From NCBI GenBank assembly GCA_032622095.1, contig CP136069.1:18365326-18429325 (forward strand): a DNA stretch of 64,000 nucleotides. Reading direction: 5' to 3'. Shown piece after piece: positions 43,513-55,996 of this stretch; within the stretch, counting starts at the first letter, position 1; each line of letters opens with the position of its first letter. The notes below the pieces were generated by a model that worked only from the letters and a program-made list of their open reading frames with translations, was not told the DNA's origin and ran no database searches. The translations under genes and the position numbers were made by a program. The stretch comes from Siphonodentalium dalli. Lineage: Eukaryota; Mollusca; Scaphopoda; Gadilida; Siphonodentaliidae.

Positions 43513-46069
43513 TACTGTGAGAGTGAGTGTCGTGAGGTCACTTGACCTCCTACGCCACTTAGCTGCAACGAACAAGTCGATCCTTAAGGGGGAGTTCAAG
43601 TGAACAATTTTGAAGGTGGATTTCCGTGCAAATCTCCGGAGCAAAAGTTGTGTATGAAGCAGTTGTCCGGAAAACAAAGCAGACACACCATTGAACAGTC
43701 ATAACATTTAACTGGCTTGTGCGCTTGGTAAATTATATTTTGTTTTTATATATTTGAGAAACTGTTTCTGGAATTACATCACATGACCCACATTTTTAAA
43801 AATCAATATACAATTCAAAAATAAATACACCAACATCTAATGGAAAATGTTCCAAGCAGACCCGCCAGATAAATACCTGTTTTATCCCATACCACATCTA
43901 GTCACGCTCAGAAGTATGTGCAACTCAGTATCTTTTGCTCTGCAGATTTGCATGGAAGTCCCCATTCAAAATTGGTCACTTGACCCCCCCCCCCCCCCCC
44001 CCCCTTTAACCGCATCAAAGGACGTAGCCGCAGCAAAGGTATTGGATCAAACAACTTCTCAGAATTTCATTAGTTGGAACTTCATTTCAGAGCAAAAATA
44101 TGTTGAAATTGTTCTGATGGTTCATGTTTTCAATTAATATTTAGTGTAAAGATAATGTCGTTTGTAGATTATTTTCCTACTTTTAGTCAGAGTTTTAAAC
44201 TGAAATGGCCATCAGTTAGCAACCACTTACAATGTAGGAATGCTATTTAATAATAAGTGCCGAAAAGGATCAACATGGCAACCGCTTAGGAAGTCATGAA
44301 TCAAGCGTTAGCAACTGATGACGCGTCCGGTGTCAATTCAACCTTTCCTGAACATGGGAACTCTTTGTTAACGTTCAAAATTATATATTTTGGCTATTTA
44401 ACTTTACTTTGGTATGTACGTTCCAAATCTTTTCCAAATTTCTGTAAACCGCTCCTGGATCATGCCTCACAAATCTTGTATCATGATGGACGAGGAAATC
44501 TGTATCTGTACAAATTGGGCAACAGAACCATAAACCACCCCCCATATCTTTAATATGCTTTGCAGCTACGTTCCTTTTCCATCATGATATGCACACACCT
44601 GTTTTATGCACATATCACATGGAAAATGATATATATATAGCCACAGAATTATCAGTCATTTTACTATTCTATATCCTTTGTTGACTTGTAGATAGCCGAG
44701 GGGTCACTCTCGGTTACCAGTCAACCCTTCATACTATAGTATTTTCCTGCTAGTCCGGGGGGGGGGGGGGCCGCTGTGGTGCTATCCACCCAGTTTGTAG
44801 TTACTAGGTCTTGACATCCCCTTTGCCATATGGCATAAACCATAAAACAACCACATACACGTAGTTAACATGCAATTATCCGACCATGCATTTGGAATGT
44901 TCGCAGTGTCAGAAAATTTCAACTAAAGCTGTGGTCCAGAGTTTGGTCATTTGGTCTTCAGGGTAGTTGGAAATTCTAAGGAGGACATCTCCTAAAAAAT
45001 ACCATCCAGCCCACATCCCTGGCTACTGTAAAGATGTGGATCGCTTTCCTGAATATGCTTTTATATAGATTATGAGCTATAGAATATTCGAAGTCATCGG
45101 TCAGCAGCGGCTTATATCACAAGAAATCTATCTCATTTCAATGGTTTGCACACACAGGCTAATACAATGTTTGGTTTGTGGGGGGGGGGGGGGGGGGTAT
45201 GATAATTTCAGTCGCTATGTCATACTATGCCATCGCCGGTTTTATTGGGGGAGAACAACTGCTAGCAATGCTAGGATTGTTAAATTAATCTCACCAGAAA
45301 TTAACCCCACTGCATCTAGAAACCTCCGATCCCTCGGATTAACCTCTCTTTCTGTTGATTATACAAATCCATGCTTATCCGGTATCGAACCGTTGTCGAA
45401 TGGCTTAGTATTGCTAAAGGGTTCACTGCCACCTAGAAAGTGCTGAAGAGTGCACATGTTTTGAAAATATGCTAAAGGGTACATATGGTTTGCTATCGGC
45501 ACCGAAGCTGTTTCAACTGTGTCATATACTGAAAGTTAATTCTAATTTTCATTGGAACTTAAACAATTCTAGCAGAAATCGTGGCAGGCGCAAAATCTAA
45601 ACAATGTCATTTCAACAAGATTTCTAAACCTGTATACGACATTTCAGCACTTTTTAATGTGAAAGTGACACATTCAGCCTTAGTTTTGCCTATCTGTACT
45701 GAACACATTTTCGATTGAGGGACCAGAGCCCATACCGGAACCCCTGGATTATTGAATCACTATCAATACCTCTACTCACATATTAGCTACGATACTAAGA
45801 TGGTATGATTAAATGCTGGACACGATTTAACGTGCTAAATGAAAAAACTTATATACATATTTACAAATGTGGATTAAAATGCCTATAATGGGACAGACAC
45901 AATTAATTGGTACGACAACTCTATTTGACACCCACAATCGTAAGAAAAATCCATAGATGCATTAGCACGTGGGACCATGGGACCATGAACAGTACACGCC
46001 CACATCGAGAAATATTAACCCAATTAAGGCCTTGGTATAATGACGCCACACGATCTATAAAGCTATGCA
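43513..46069. other. No gene; long G/C homopolymers
   Basis: Contains C21 at 43984-44004, G14 at 44757-44770 and G18 at 45180-45197. The 96- and 124-codon frames (43847-44137, 45072-45446) run through these tracts, which makes them suspect. No domain is seen. Short repeats of 'cttgaac' type only. Confidence 0.35.
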
Positions 46070-46807
46070 TGTATGACGACATCTGAGTAGCGGGTCTTTC
46101 AAACGACGTACATATCAAGGAATTCAAGAAAAGGAGCTTGTGAGAAAATTGAAAACGGAACATTTAAAACGATTATACAACATAAACTCTTCCGAAAATA
46201 AACCGACCGCTGGTAATAAGACAAGAACGTATAGGTTGTTTAAAACAAGGTACGAAATGGAGCCATACATTTGCGATACGCGTTCTAATAAAGCGAATCA
46301 GCGATCATTGAAAGGGGAGACACAAACAGCCCCCACTACCCGTTAAAGAAAGATTATGTACTTTTTGTAAATGTAAACAAATTGAAACAGAATACCATTT
46401 TATATTAGAATGTAGATCCTACAAAAGTATGCGCGATACATATTTTAGGGACATAATCACAGAGTTCCCACATTTTTCAGATATGACGAATTATGAGAAA
46501 TTTAGATTTATTATGAAGAATGAACACAAAGCAACCATTAATGTTATATGTGACATGATCCGATCTTTCTTCGCCGCTCGGGATTCCAATAAAAGCTAGC
46601 CAATTGATAATTTATAACTGATGAATTAAATGTTACGATGAAAAGAGAAAAAAGAAATTCGTTAGGAAACTACATTGTACGTGTATATGCATATATGTTA
46701 CTCATCTAATGTATATAGTTACTTTTTGTCAAATTATATGTATTTTATTCATGTTTGCAACTGCCCATTTGGGTGTATTTTGCATTAAACTCTTATCTTA
46801 TCTTATC
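46070..46807 (+). pseudogene. LINE fragment: RT C-terminal region and 3' tail
   Basis: The plus-strand frame from about 46100 reads ...KTRTYRLFKTRYEMEPY..., then after a +1 shift near 46333 it reads ...LPVKERLCTFCKCKQIETEYHFILECRSY... to a TAG at 46597-46599. The C-x2-C-x(12)-H-x4-C motif is the usual C-terminal finger of CR1/jockey-like reverse transcriptases. The 3' end has 'cccatttgggtgtatttt' and a (TCTTA)n tail at 46791-46807. All of the polymerase and endonuclease is missing, as in a typical 5' truncation. Confidence 0.82.
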
Positions 46808-46898
46808 ATAAAACATTCTGTATAATGGGTCTCTCAGTCCGCTGTCTTTTTTTAGAGCAACGGAACTTCCCAATAACGTGCTGTGTAAATGGACAAGT

Positions 46899-48063
46899 CT
46901 GCAAATAGTGTGTCTGTCATTTGCAGAATGAGGTCCCCAGAGGGTGAATTTAGTGATGCTGTCCCACAAAGCGGGCTAGCATCACCAAATTCACCCTCTG
47001 CGGTGCTCATTCTGCTTAGGCCTCATCTTCTGTGTAGTATATTTAGTCTCAAATTAACATTGTTTTAGTTATATTTTCCCTTCTGTGAAGTTTCTATATC
47101 CTATATATTTTCAGAATATAAATTGCATAACGAGGTGGCTAATGGGTGAATATCACCAACTTCAACTGGGGAAATTCAATCTTATCCTAGGTCTCGCATT
47201 TGCAGCCTTGAAAATGGACTTCGTGAAAAGGAATAAAATGAAGTAATTTAATTAATTAATTAATTAATTTTCAGTTTTATCTGGGAAACACACATGCCAG
47301 CTTTGGTTTAAATTAAATAATCCAAACAGGAGTTATCGATCGAAAACCGAAATGTTATGAAATCGGTCAAATTATATGTTGAAAAAGGGACGTAACTCGT
47401 GTAATATTAATTGGACGGAATCGATATTCGAACTTCGCCTGTATCTTTAGCTGGGAAATACACATACCAACATTGGTTCAGATCAAATAATTCAAACTGG
47501 AGTTATCGGTCGGAAACCAAAACTGTTAACAGACTGTTAAATTCTAATTCGAAAAAGGGCCGTAACTCATGTAAAAAATAAATGGACGGAACCCACATTC
47601 GAACTTGGCCTGTATTTTGAGCTTGGAAATACACGTACTAACTTTAGTTCAGATAAAAAAAATCCAAACTAGAGTTAACGACCGGAAACCAAACATGTTG
47701 ACGGACAGATTGACGTTCGGTCGGCCGGACATCATAACGTCCCGACGGACGGACGGACAGACTGATTACATAATACGACCTTTTTTCAAAATGGCGTATA
47801 ATAAACTTGGTCTTTCCTTATAAAACTGAAGATAACAATGCAAGTCAACCAAAAAGAATAGGAACAGCAATAATCTTGTAAACATGAGAAGTTTTTTAAA
47901 GTTTAAAATAAATTATTTGTTTTCCTCTTAGAACTGATATAAAAATAAAATTTAAAATTTTCAAATTCATAATTCGCCTTACTGTAAAGAATAATAATGT
48001 TATATGCATATTATTCACCCTTTGATGATATCATTCTGAACATGACAGACACACTATTTGCAG
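46899..48063. mobile_element. 1165-bp element with 22-bp perfect inverted ends
   Basis: The end CTGCAAATAGTGTGTCTGTC(AT) is perfectly repeated inverted at 48042-48063. The left interior carries the 'catttgcagaatgagg' palindrome module. The middle contains a ~183-bp tandem repeat. No transposase and no clear target duplication. Confidence 0.78.
47272..47770 (+). repeat. ~180-bp tandem repeat, ~2.7 units
   Basis: The units share 'agctgggaaatacacatacc', 'aactggagttatcggtcgg', 'aaaagggccgtaactc' and 'ggacggaa..cgatattcgaac'. It ends in 'cggacggacggacagactg'. This phrase set is what suggests bivalve DNA. The frame at 47605-47823 is a by-product. Confidence 0.8.
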
Positions 48064-48374
48064 GCTTTCACGTAGCTGATCAATAGTCTGTGTTCACTCA
48101 AACTGAACTGAACACAATAAAAGGAGAGCAATTTGTATTTTATCGACCTGTTTGAATTTTGTTCTACATGCATGTATGATGTTCGGACGACAGAGTAATG
48201 TATGTGATGACAGACCAGGCGTTCTGATTGACCGCAGTTTGAGACGAATGGGCCTTCTGGAAGACGGACCTTGACTAGCTATTCAACATATTCGTGCAAA
48301 TATGTTCATATAGGACCTAAATATTCACAAATTCATATGAGACTTATTTGAGTCTGAAATAAGCTAATATAGGA

Positions 48375-50221
48375 CTTATACCCGTTATTCCGTTGAATAA
48401 CGCGGGCCGCAGTGAAAACACATTATAAAGAGCGTTTATCTGGTACGTCGTGTCGATGAACAAAGTAGATTAAACAGTGCATATATGAGCTTATTTCGAA
48501 TTCAAATAAGCTCATGTATGACTGTTTTGGGTCGCATCCCATTTAGGTTCATATAGAGCTTAATCCAGATTATGTTTAATAATTCATAATAGATATGTAC
48601 ACAATATTTCGAATATGTTATGGATTCATATTTCAGATGACATTCGCAGTCCAATTGATCAGTCTCAGATACACATAAAACACTCGAAAACTCATCAGAA
48701 CTCCTTAAGTACTACGCATATTTACTGCACAGAAGATCGGCGTTTGGTAACATCTTCGTCTGCGCGTTAACATCTTTCTGTGCCGACAGTGGTCACTCCA
48801 TATCGCGCGGATATTGAGAACGACACTGATTTTTTTTAATTCTGTTCAATCCTATGCTTCATTGACAGATTCAGCTATATACCGGCATCTGTGTTGGCAG
48901 CGTGGAAGTCCAGGAACTATAATAGTGGGTGGATGTTCTCGAAAATTTGAGTGAGCAAAAGCAAAAACACTATTGAAAAAATTCGCAAAAAATATTAAAT
49001 GGTTTGATCTGGGGAAAACTGATTGACAGCGGGTGGATAAATACTCCTGTTTCATGTGGACACACACATACGTTGTTCGTTGTTTTACGATGAAAAACAA
49101 ACATATCACAATATCATATACGTGAAAATGACTTTCCCATTTTCTTTGGTTTGGCGATACCACGCACACGGGGGTGTATGTGCAGCCTGTTTATCCGGAT
49201 GGTGTGTATTTATCTACATATCTTACCACGGCTTAAATGAGCCATCTAGTATATATGGCTCGATCATGCGTACTTCATAAAGTATTGATAGGTAATTTGT
49301 ATACCAGTCGTAATGACAATATATGTCGATAACTTCATAAAATATGTATACAGGCATTATATAAATTTACAAACACCACCAACGTTACAGAGAATTGTCA
49401 ACTTTCACTGTGCCGCAAAGATGTGACACAAACGATCTTTATTTTTACCATATCAGGAACAATCTGACAATTAATAAACGCTCTTTATTGCTTTGTTCTG
49501 AAGTAGAATTGGTGCTATTCTTTCTAGATTTTAGGAATTGAATCAAACTGAAATCTAGAGTTCATCCATCTCGCTACGCGGTTCTGACCACTGCCACCAT
49601 GTATACATAATGTAAATGAAATCTTACATATTTTGTTTACTTTTCACCGGCTACAGAAACTGAACGGTGCATAATAATTTTGGAAATTGGCCGGATCAAA
49701 TCAAATGAATTGTAATCGACAAAAGAATAACACAAATGTAAGATTATGTATACGTGGTAATACTGCTATAAATTTGTAATTACGATGTTATGTTTGTTAT
49801 ATTTGGAGGTCGTTGCTATGGCATCGATATTACCTGCCTTATTTGTTCAATGTTATAAAGTTCCCCGTCATAACCACAGGCACATAAGCGGGGGGGGGGG
49901 GGTCCATGTAGGTACGTGTGGTCAGAACTTCAAAACGTTCCCAGGTTTTGAACCATGCAGTGGATGTGCTCCCCCCATCATAGTCATAGTAGAGATTCAT
50001 GGCATGATCTACTTGGTAACGGTGACGACGTGTTAAACTTTTTAAGTCTGACAGTGCAAAGGTCACCAAGCTGCCAGCTCTGCCAGACAAACCTTATCGT
50101 CCATGTGATTCAGTTATTTCATTATATTGATGAATTCATATGCGGAAATGACCGAGGTGTAACCACGTTTATTATTTATATCTACCTGTCGAGCCATTAA
50201 ATTTAATTTGTCATTGGCTGT
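48375..50221 (+). repeat. 1.85-kb duplicated segment, copy 1 (MITE-free)
   Basis: Almost identical to 53963-56230. It begins CTTATACCCGTTATTCCG, forming a hairpin with GAATAACGCGGG, and ends 'cattggctgtaat'. The reading frames at 48852-49169 and 49056-49280 are retained in both copies, but that only reflects recent duplication. It contains 'aaacgatctttatttttacc' and 'ataaacgctctttattgc' modules and a G11 tract at 49891. At 50033-50036 it has the unoccupied TTAA. Confidence 0.92.
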
Positions 50222-50615
50222 AATATATATATCTTTATTGTCCTCCATTGGTGGAGAGTTGTTATATAATATAAATACAGTTTATCACAGTAGCATCACA
50301 AAAGCAAACATATATACAAGTACTGACATGAACAAAATGTTACATAATAATAAGAAAATATCCAAAATATTTACAGTTAGTTTTGGCACGCACAAAATGC
50401 GAAGTCACACATGTATACCGCAATCACGCAGAGACATCCACTAACATTGACACATATACACCTGGTATACCCAGCATCACACACATTCTCTCACACTCTC
50501 TCATACAAACACGCGCACACACACGAACGCACACACATGTTGTCCACTCAGACAAACATTCACACAAAAGAACAGATGAGAGAACACTACATGCACTAGC
50601 TGCTTCTATTGGTAG

Positions 50616-53072
50616 TTATACATCAAGTGGTTGTTGATCAGGTATAATGGTATCCGAATAACGACCATCATGTTGAAGGTGGAAGCAATACCATAGTTTT
50701 ATGCTCGATTTTGCAAAGAATCGCAAGACGAAATGAAAAGAGTTAGTTCCATCTTCAAGAACTTCAGATGGAACTTTTCCCAAAAATACTGCTAGTTGCG
50801 AGCACTTAGGTAGGGAATCTAGGAATATGAAGACGTTTATTCCGAATGTGTTGATGATATCATACCAAATTGCGTTGCGTGCACTTGCAATAGATGCACA
50901 TTCTATTAATACATGATTAATTAAGCACTGGTATAGCTTGTTACAAAATTTACAACACCCACTATCACCGTAGGCTGTGTGAGCTATCAACCGGACAAGA
51001 AAGAGATAAGTGAATTTCTCCTCCGGATATAGCCTACACGTTCGCCATATGAGTGAAGACGTCAGAGAGGCTTGAATTAGCCCATATTGTCTTAAGTTAT
51101 TTTCTGCAGTTATGGAAGATCTCCACCGTTCGTCGTCTGATTTGTGTACTTCAGTTTTCACGGTATGTTTCCACGACTCTTTAGATGGAAAGATGCCAGT
51201 CTGTGCAAAGACTGCGAGGTACTCGTGTAAGTTGTATTTATGTAAAACATGGACTATATCTGCAATGAACGATTTCTGATTACAACATAATTCAATAATA
51301 TAACTGTGCAATCTCATCAGGAATAACATTTTGGCAGTTTTACAAACATCAAGCCTACACAAGGTAGCAAATAGACTCAGCTTTCTTTTGTCAATGAATG
51401 ATGTAAGTTCACTGCAACCTACAAGACCCTGTACAATGCATGTGCGAGTATGTGCCGGAAAACCTTGCATATTTTTGAGACAGAAGCGGTGAGCCTTTTC
51501 GAGAAAGGTATAATCAGTATTAGACAAGCCCCACATTAGCTCGCTACCGTACAGGGCCTTGGGGATCACAATTGACTTATATATTTTAAGACAGCTGTCT
51601 GGAGTTATGCCTCCAGCATAAACACCTGCATTCGTCAAGGATAGATAGGTCCCTCTAAGTTTTGTGCAAACACTGTTGACCAGTTTAGAATTGAAGCTAA
51701 ATTTTTCTATATTGATGCCCAAGTGTTTTCCAGAGGAGACTTCTTCGATAATGGTATTGCCAAATTGCCATGAACGCTGAGCTTTCGCAAATTCTTTTTG
51801 CGATTCATTAAATACTATTATGAAAGTTTTCGACGAGTTATATAAGTATCTCCATTTTGTACTATACTTCAGACATATAGAACATAGTGTAGTAAGTCCA
51901 GTTTCAGATAATGACAGCAAGGCCATGTCATCTGCCTGTACTGGCGATGTGCAATTTATTCCATTCAGATGAAGTCCACAGGAAGAATTTGTAAGATCTT
52001 CAATTAGATCGTCCACATATATCATATATAATAGAGGCGATAGAATTGACCCTTGTCTGGCTCCCTGTAGGATATCGAACCAGTTGGATGTAGAATGCCT
52101 ATATTTCACACAACATTTTATACCAGATAAGAGCGATTTGAATACATGCCACATTTGGCCGTCAAAGCCCCTCTTGTGCAGTTTCAACAGCAATCCATTT
52201 AGCCACACAGAATCAAAAGCCTTACGTACGTCTAAAAAACAAGAGAATAATTTACTATGTGATTCTTTGGTATAAGTTATACACTCCTGTAGTAAATAGG
52301 ATGTTGCCATGCAACTAACACCACGTTGGAATCCATGCTGTAGTGAATTGACTGTTATTAGTGTTGGTGTGTATGTTTGCATGCGCACAAGAATGACTTT
52401 TTCAAATAATTTATATAACGAAGGCATAATGGTGATAGGTCTGTAACTATCAAATGCATGCATGGGCTTCTTGCCACCCTTGTACAAAGAAATCATTACT
52501 CCTTTCTTTGCACTCTCAGGTACATGTGCATATTGAAGCATTTTACTGTACATATAACAGAGTCTGTGCATGAGTGGCGAGCCACTATATAAGATGTGCT
52601 CATTGGCTATTAAGTCATATCCCATTGCCTTATTTTTATTGAGCTTTGGGATAATATTGGTCAGCTCCGATTCAGTAATGGGATTGCAAAGAACACCGTC
52701 TACAATATTTGTTGATTTTGATTTTTCCTGCGAAGATACGAAATTGTTGACAAATTCAAAATGGACTGGGTCAAAACTCTCATCTTGCATGGGAAGAAAC
52801 AAGTTTGCGTAATATGAGCCCCATGCATTTGATATGTCGCAATTGCTGCGGAGCGTTTCTCCGTTATGTATGAAGTGCGGAGATGAAAGAGTATTGCGCA
52901 TTTTGCGTTTTGCATTAAAAATGCGGAAAAATGAATCCTGATCAACTTCTGCGCATTTGTCAATTTCTGCATCACGTTCGCGCATGAATTTTTTCTGACT
53001 GTTTACGATGTTCTCGTCTGAATTCGCGCTTGGCCTCTTTATATTGAATGAAGGAATTAGAGGATTCGTCAC
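50616..53072 (-). CDS. LINE-2W reverse transcriptase, 818-residue open frame
   Basis: RNA-dependent DNA polymerase of a non-LTR element. Motifs in order: ...LNKNKAMGYDLIANEH... (start of RT), ...YRPITIMPSLYKLFEK..., ...FLDVRKAFDSVW..., ...GARQGSILSPLLYMIYV..., and QADDMALLS at residues 379-387, where the catalytic pair DD is present but the usual Tyr or Phe of [YF]xDD is Gln. Then ...GKHLGINIE... and ...ALYGSELMWG... (thumb). Near residue ~700 is a C-terminal CCKFCNKLYQCLINHVLIEC finger. The first ATG is arbitrary: the true protein continues upstream in shifted frames. Long intact frame implies a fairly young insertion. Clade unknown, jockey/CR1-like superfamily. Confidence 0.9.
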   Translation of the reverse strand: MTNPLIPSFNIKRPSANSDENIVNSQKKFMRERDAEIDKCAEVDQDSFFRIFNAKRKMRNTLSSPHFIHNGETLRSNCDISNAWGSYYANLFLPMQDESFDPVHFEFVNNFVSSQEKSKSTNIVDGVLCNPITESELTNIIPKLNKNKAMGYDLIANEHILYSGSPLMHRLCYMYSKMLQYAHVPESAKKGVMISLYKGGKKPMHAFDSYRPITIMPSLYKLFEKVILVRMQTYTPTLITVNSLQHGFQRGVSCMATSYLLQECITYTKESHSKLFSCFLDVRKAFDSVWLNGLLLKLHKRGFDGQMWHVFKSLLSGIKCCVKYRHSTSNWFDILQGARQGSILSPLLYMIYVDDLIEDLTNSSCGLHLNGINCTSPVQADDMALLSLSETGLTTLCSICLKYSTKWRYLYNSSKTFIIVFNESQKEFAKAQRSWQFGNTIIEEVSSGKHLGINIEKFSFNSKLVNSVCTKLRGTYLSLTNAGVYAGGITPDSCLKIYKSIVIPKALYGSELMWGLSNTDYTFLEKAHRFCLKNMQGFPAHTRTCIVQGLVGCSELTSFIDKRKLSLFATLCRLDVCKTAKMLFLMRLHSYIIELCCNQKSFIADIVHVLHKYNLHEYLAVFAQTGIFPSKESWKHTVKTEVHKSDDERWRSSITAENNLRQYGLIQASLTSSLIWRTCRLYPEEKFTYLFLVRLIAHTAYGDSGCCKFCNKLYQCLINHVLIECASIASARNAIWYDIINTFGINVFIFLDSLPKCSQLAVFLGKVPSEVLEDGTNSFHFVLRFFAKSSIKLWYCFHLQHDGRYSDTIIPDQQPLDV

Positions 53073-53690
53073 GAGGCCGACCTTCAGCTATCCACGTTCT
53101 GCGACAAGAGCGCATGCTATAGTGAGTAGCTTTCAACGTATCGTTCCAGTATGGTTTCACGTGACTTCTGAATTTTATTTTTGGGACGACTTTTGAGGCG
53201 TTATTAAGGGCAGAGATTATTGCGTCATAATAGTGATCCAAAGAAGTGATATCGGTGATTTCAAATTTAGGGCAGTTATTTTCTACATCGGTTGAGAATG
53301 TTTCAGCGAGGGATGAATTTGAACACAGAGCTGACCATTTCATTTTGAATGAACACAAAATTATGTGACGAATAGCTCACTGGAGCACACACCGATTCAT
53401 CCATATGCAATACAATTGGTCGATGTGTAGATACGTCAATACTTTCATCAATTATAATGTCTACCATTTGTATTTTATATTCCATAGACTTATGCATGAG
53501 GAAATGATCAATTATTGACCCCGATTCGGGCGACATAGGAGGAACGAAGGTTTTCACAGGAGTTGCTTTGAACGTGTTTTCAATCGGAGAGAAGACACCT
53601 TTTTCGTTATAGAGGTACGAGAGAGCGACACTTCGTGGATTTGCTCTTAGTGAGTTGGCATTGAAATCACCTGATTAAATTTTATTTTTC
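52972..53690 (-). pseudogene. LINE-2W endonuclease C-terminal half, frameshifted
   Basis: The minus strand encodes SGDFNANSLRANPR (about 53630-53675), then SGSIIDHFLM and IDVSTHRPIVL in 53303-53557. The linker ...YWNDTLKATHYSMRSC... to ...KEAKREFRREHRKQ follows in 52972-53358. Two single-base shifts, both at or beside A-runs, separate these from the 818-residue frame. The position of the usual SDH catalytic motif reads STH. N-terminal endonuclease motifs are absent. Confidence 0.75.
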
Positions 53691-53805
53691 CAATAGCGCA
53701 GTTTCTAGTTCTATCAAGTTGAATTTGGGTTATTGTTGGCCATTGTGCAACTGATCCAATTTCTGATAACCTCTATATGTAGTATAGCATTACTATTAAC
53801 TATAT

Positions 53806-53962
53806 ATGACCCGTTTCTGTTCAAAACACATCAAAATTAGACTCAATAGCAGGAATGGAAAAAAAAATTGGCATATGGAAAAAAACTGCTTTTTGGACCC
53901 AAGAGACACCCACCCACCCCATCATACGTGCCTGGAAAAAAAATTCCGACCCCCCCCCCCTG
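53806..53962 (+). repeat. Repeat C fragment with poly-C
   Basis: 'cacccacccaccccatcat', 'acgtgcctgg' and an A8/C12 junction match the C-rich end of 34090-34560. It lies between the LINE 5' end and duplicated copy 2. Confidence 0.55.
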
Positions 53963-55781
53963 CTTATACCCGTTATTCCGTTGAATAACGCGGGCCGCAG
54001 TGAAAACACATTATAAAGAGCGTTTATCTGGTACGTCGTGTCGATGAACAAAGTAGATTAAACAGTGCATATATGAGCTTATTTCGAATTCAAATAAGCT
54101 CATATATGACTGTTTTGGGTCGCATCCCATTTAGGTTCATATAGAGCTTAATTCAGATTCTGTTTAATAGTTCATAATAGATATGTACACAATATTTCGA
54201 ATATGTTATGGATTCATATTTCAGATGACATTCGCAGTCCAATTGATCAGTCTCAGATACACATAAAACACTCGAAAACTCATCAGAACTCCTTAAGTAC
54301 TATACGCATATTTACTGCACAGAAGATCGGCGTTTGGTAACATCTTCGTCTGCGGCGTTAACATCTTTCTGTGCCGACAGTGGTCGCTCCATATCGCGCG
54401 GATATTGAGAACGACAATGATTTTTTTTAATTCTGTTCAATCCTATGCTTCATTGACAGATTCAGCTATATACCGGCATCTGTATTGGCAGCGTGGAAGT
54501 CCAGGAACTATAATAGTGGGTGGATGTTCTCGAAAATTTGAGTGAGCAAAAGCAAAAACACTATTGAAAAAATTCGCAAAAAATATTAAATGGTTTGATC
54601 TGGGGAAAACTGATTGACAGCGGGTGGATAAATACCCCTGCTTCACGTGGACACACACATACGTTGTTCGTTGTTTTACGATGAAAAACAAACATATCAC
54701 AATATCATATACGTGAAAATGACTTTCCCATTTTCTCTGGTTTGGCGATACCACGCACACGGGGGTGTATGTGCAGCCTGTTTATCCGGATGGTGTGTAT
54801 TTATCTACATATCTTACCACGGCTTAAATGGGCCATCTAGTATATATGGCTCGATCATGCGTACTTCATAAAGTATTGATAGGTAATTTGTATACCAGTC
54901 GTAATGACAATATATGTCGATAACTTCATAAAATATGTATACAGGCATTATATAAATTTACAAACACCACCAACGTTACAGAGAATTGTCAACTTTCACT
55001 GTGCCGCAAAGATGTGACACAAACGATCTTTATTTTTACCATATCAGGAACAATCTGACAATTAATAAACGCTCTTTATTGCTTTGTTCTGAAGTAGAAT
55101 CGGTGCTATTCTTTCTAGATTTTAGGAATTGAATCAAACTGAAATCTAGAGTTCATCCATCTCGCTACGCGGTTCTGACCACTGCCACCATGTATACAGA
55201 ATGTAAATGAAATCTTACATATTTTGTTTACTTTTCACCGGCTACAGAAACTGAACGGTGCATAATAATTTTGGAAATTGGCCGGATCAAATCAAATGAA
55301 TTGTAATCGACAAAAGAATAACACAAATGTAAGATTATGTATACGTGGTAATACTGCTATAAATTTGTAATTACGATGTTATGTTTGTTATATTTGGAGG
55401 TCGTTGCTATGGCATCGATATTACCTGCCTTATTTGTTCAATGTTATAAAGTTCCCCGTCATAAACACAGGCACATAAGCGGGGGGGGGGGGGAGTTTCC
55501 ATGTAGGTACCTGTGGTCAGAACTTCAAAACGTTCCCAGGTTTTGAACCGTGCAGTGGATGTGCTCTCCTCGTCATAGTCATAGTAGAGATTCATGGCGT
55601 GATCTACTTGGTAACGGTGACGACGTGTTAACCCTTTACCCAACAAACCGGCCAAAACCGGCCAAATAAAGCTTCAACAGCCTAAAATATCTTCGGTCTG
55701 TCTCAATAGAACCATACAAATATGGATATCATTGGAACCGGCTCCTTGACCACATTGTGATAGTTACAGTTATGCCCTGTG

Positions 55782-55848
55782 CCAATGCATTCTCTTATAT
55801 ATGCGAGTCGACCATAGGTCGCCTCGCATATATAAGAGAATGCATTGG
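55782..55848 (+). repeat. 67-bp near-palindrome
   Basis: Forward copy, centre GTCGACCATAGGTCGCC. Confidence 0.92.
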
Positions 55849-55929
55849 CCTAAAAAAAATCTTTTTTTAACACTTTTTATCATTTTTTCTTACATTCTTT
55901 AACAATTTTATAATTTTTAATGTGTTAAG

Positions 55930-55996
55930 CCAATGCATTCTCTTATATATGCGAGGCGACCTATGGTCGACTCGCATATATAAGAGAATGCATTGG
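55930..55996 (-). repeat. 67-bp near-palindrome
   Basis: Reverse copy, centre GGCGACCTATGGTCGACT. Confidence 0.92.

Larger units (their letters stand above)
50222..53760 (-). mobile_element. LINE-2W: 5'-truncated non-LTR retrotransposon
   Basis: Minus-strand LINE with its 3' end at about 50222, where the strand reads AATAAAGATATATATAT next to duplicated copy 1. The coding part covers the second half of an AP endonuclease, a complete RT and a C-terminal finger. The 5' end is lost near 53700-53760, before the first endonuclease motifs. Low-complexity CA-rich 3' UTR at 50450-50560. Confidence 0.85.

Noticed and set aside
45072-45446. 124-codon frame as a gene
   Set aside because: It runs through an 18-G homopolymer giving poly-glycine, and nothing around it looks like exon structure.
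48852-49169. 105-codon frame retained in both duplicated segments (again at 54443-54760)
   Set aside because: The DNA copies are nearly identical overall, so retention carries no evidence of selection. The substitutions include amino-acid changes.
50450-50560. CA-rich stretch as an independent microsatellite locus or telomere-like repeat
   Set aside because: It is irregular (acacacgcgcacacac) and lies in the LINE-2W 3' UTR.
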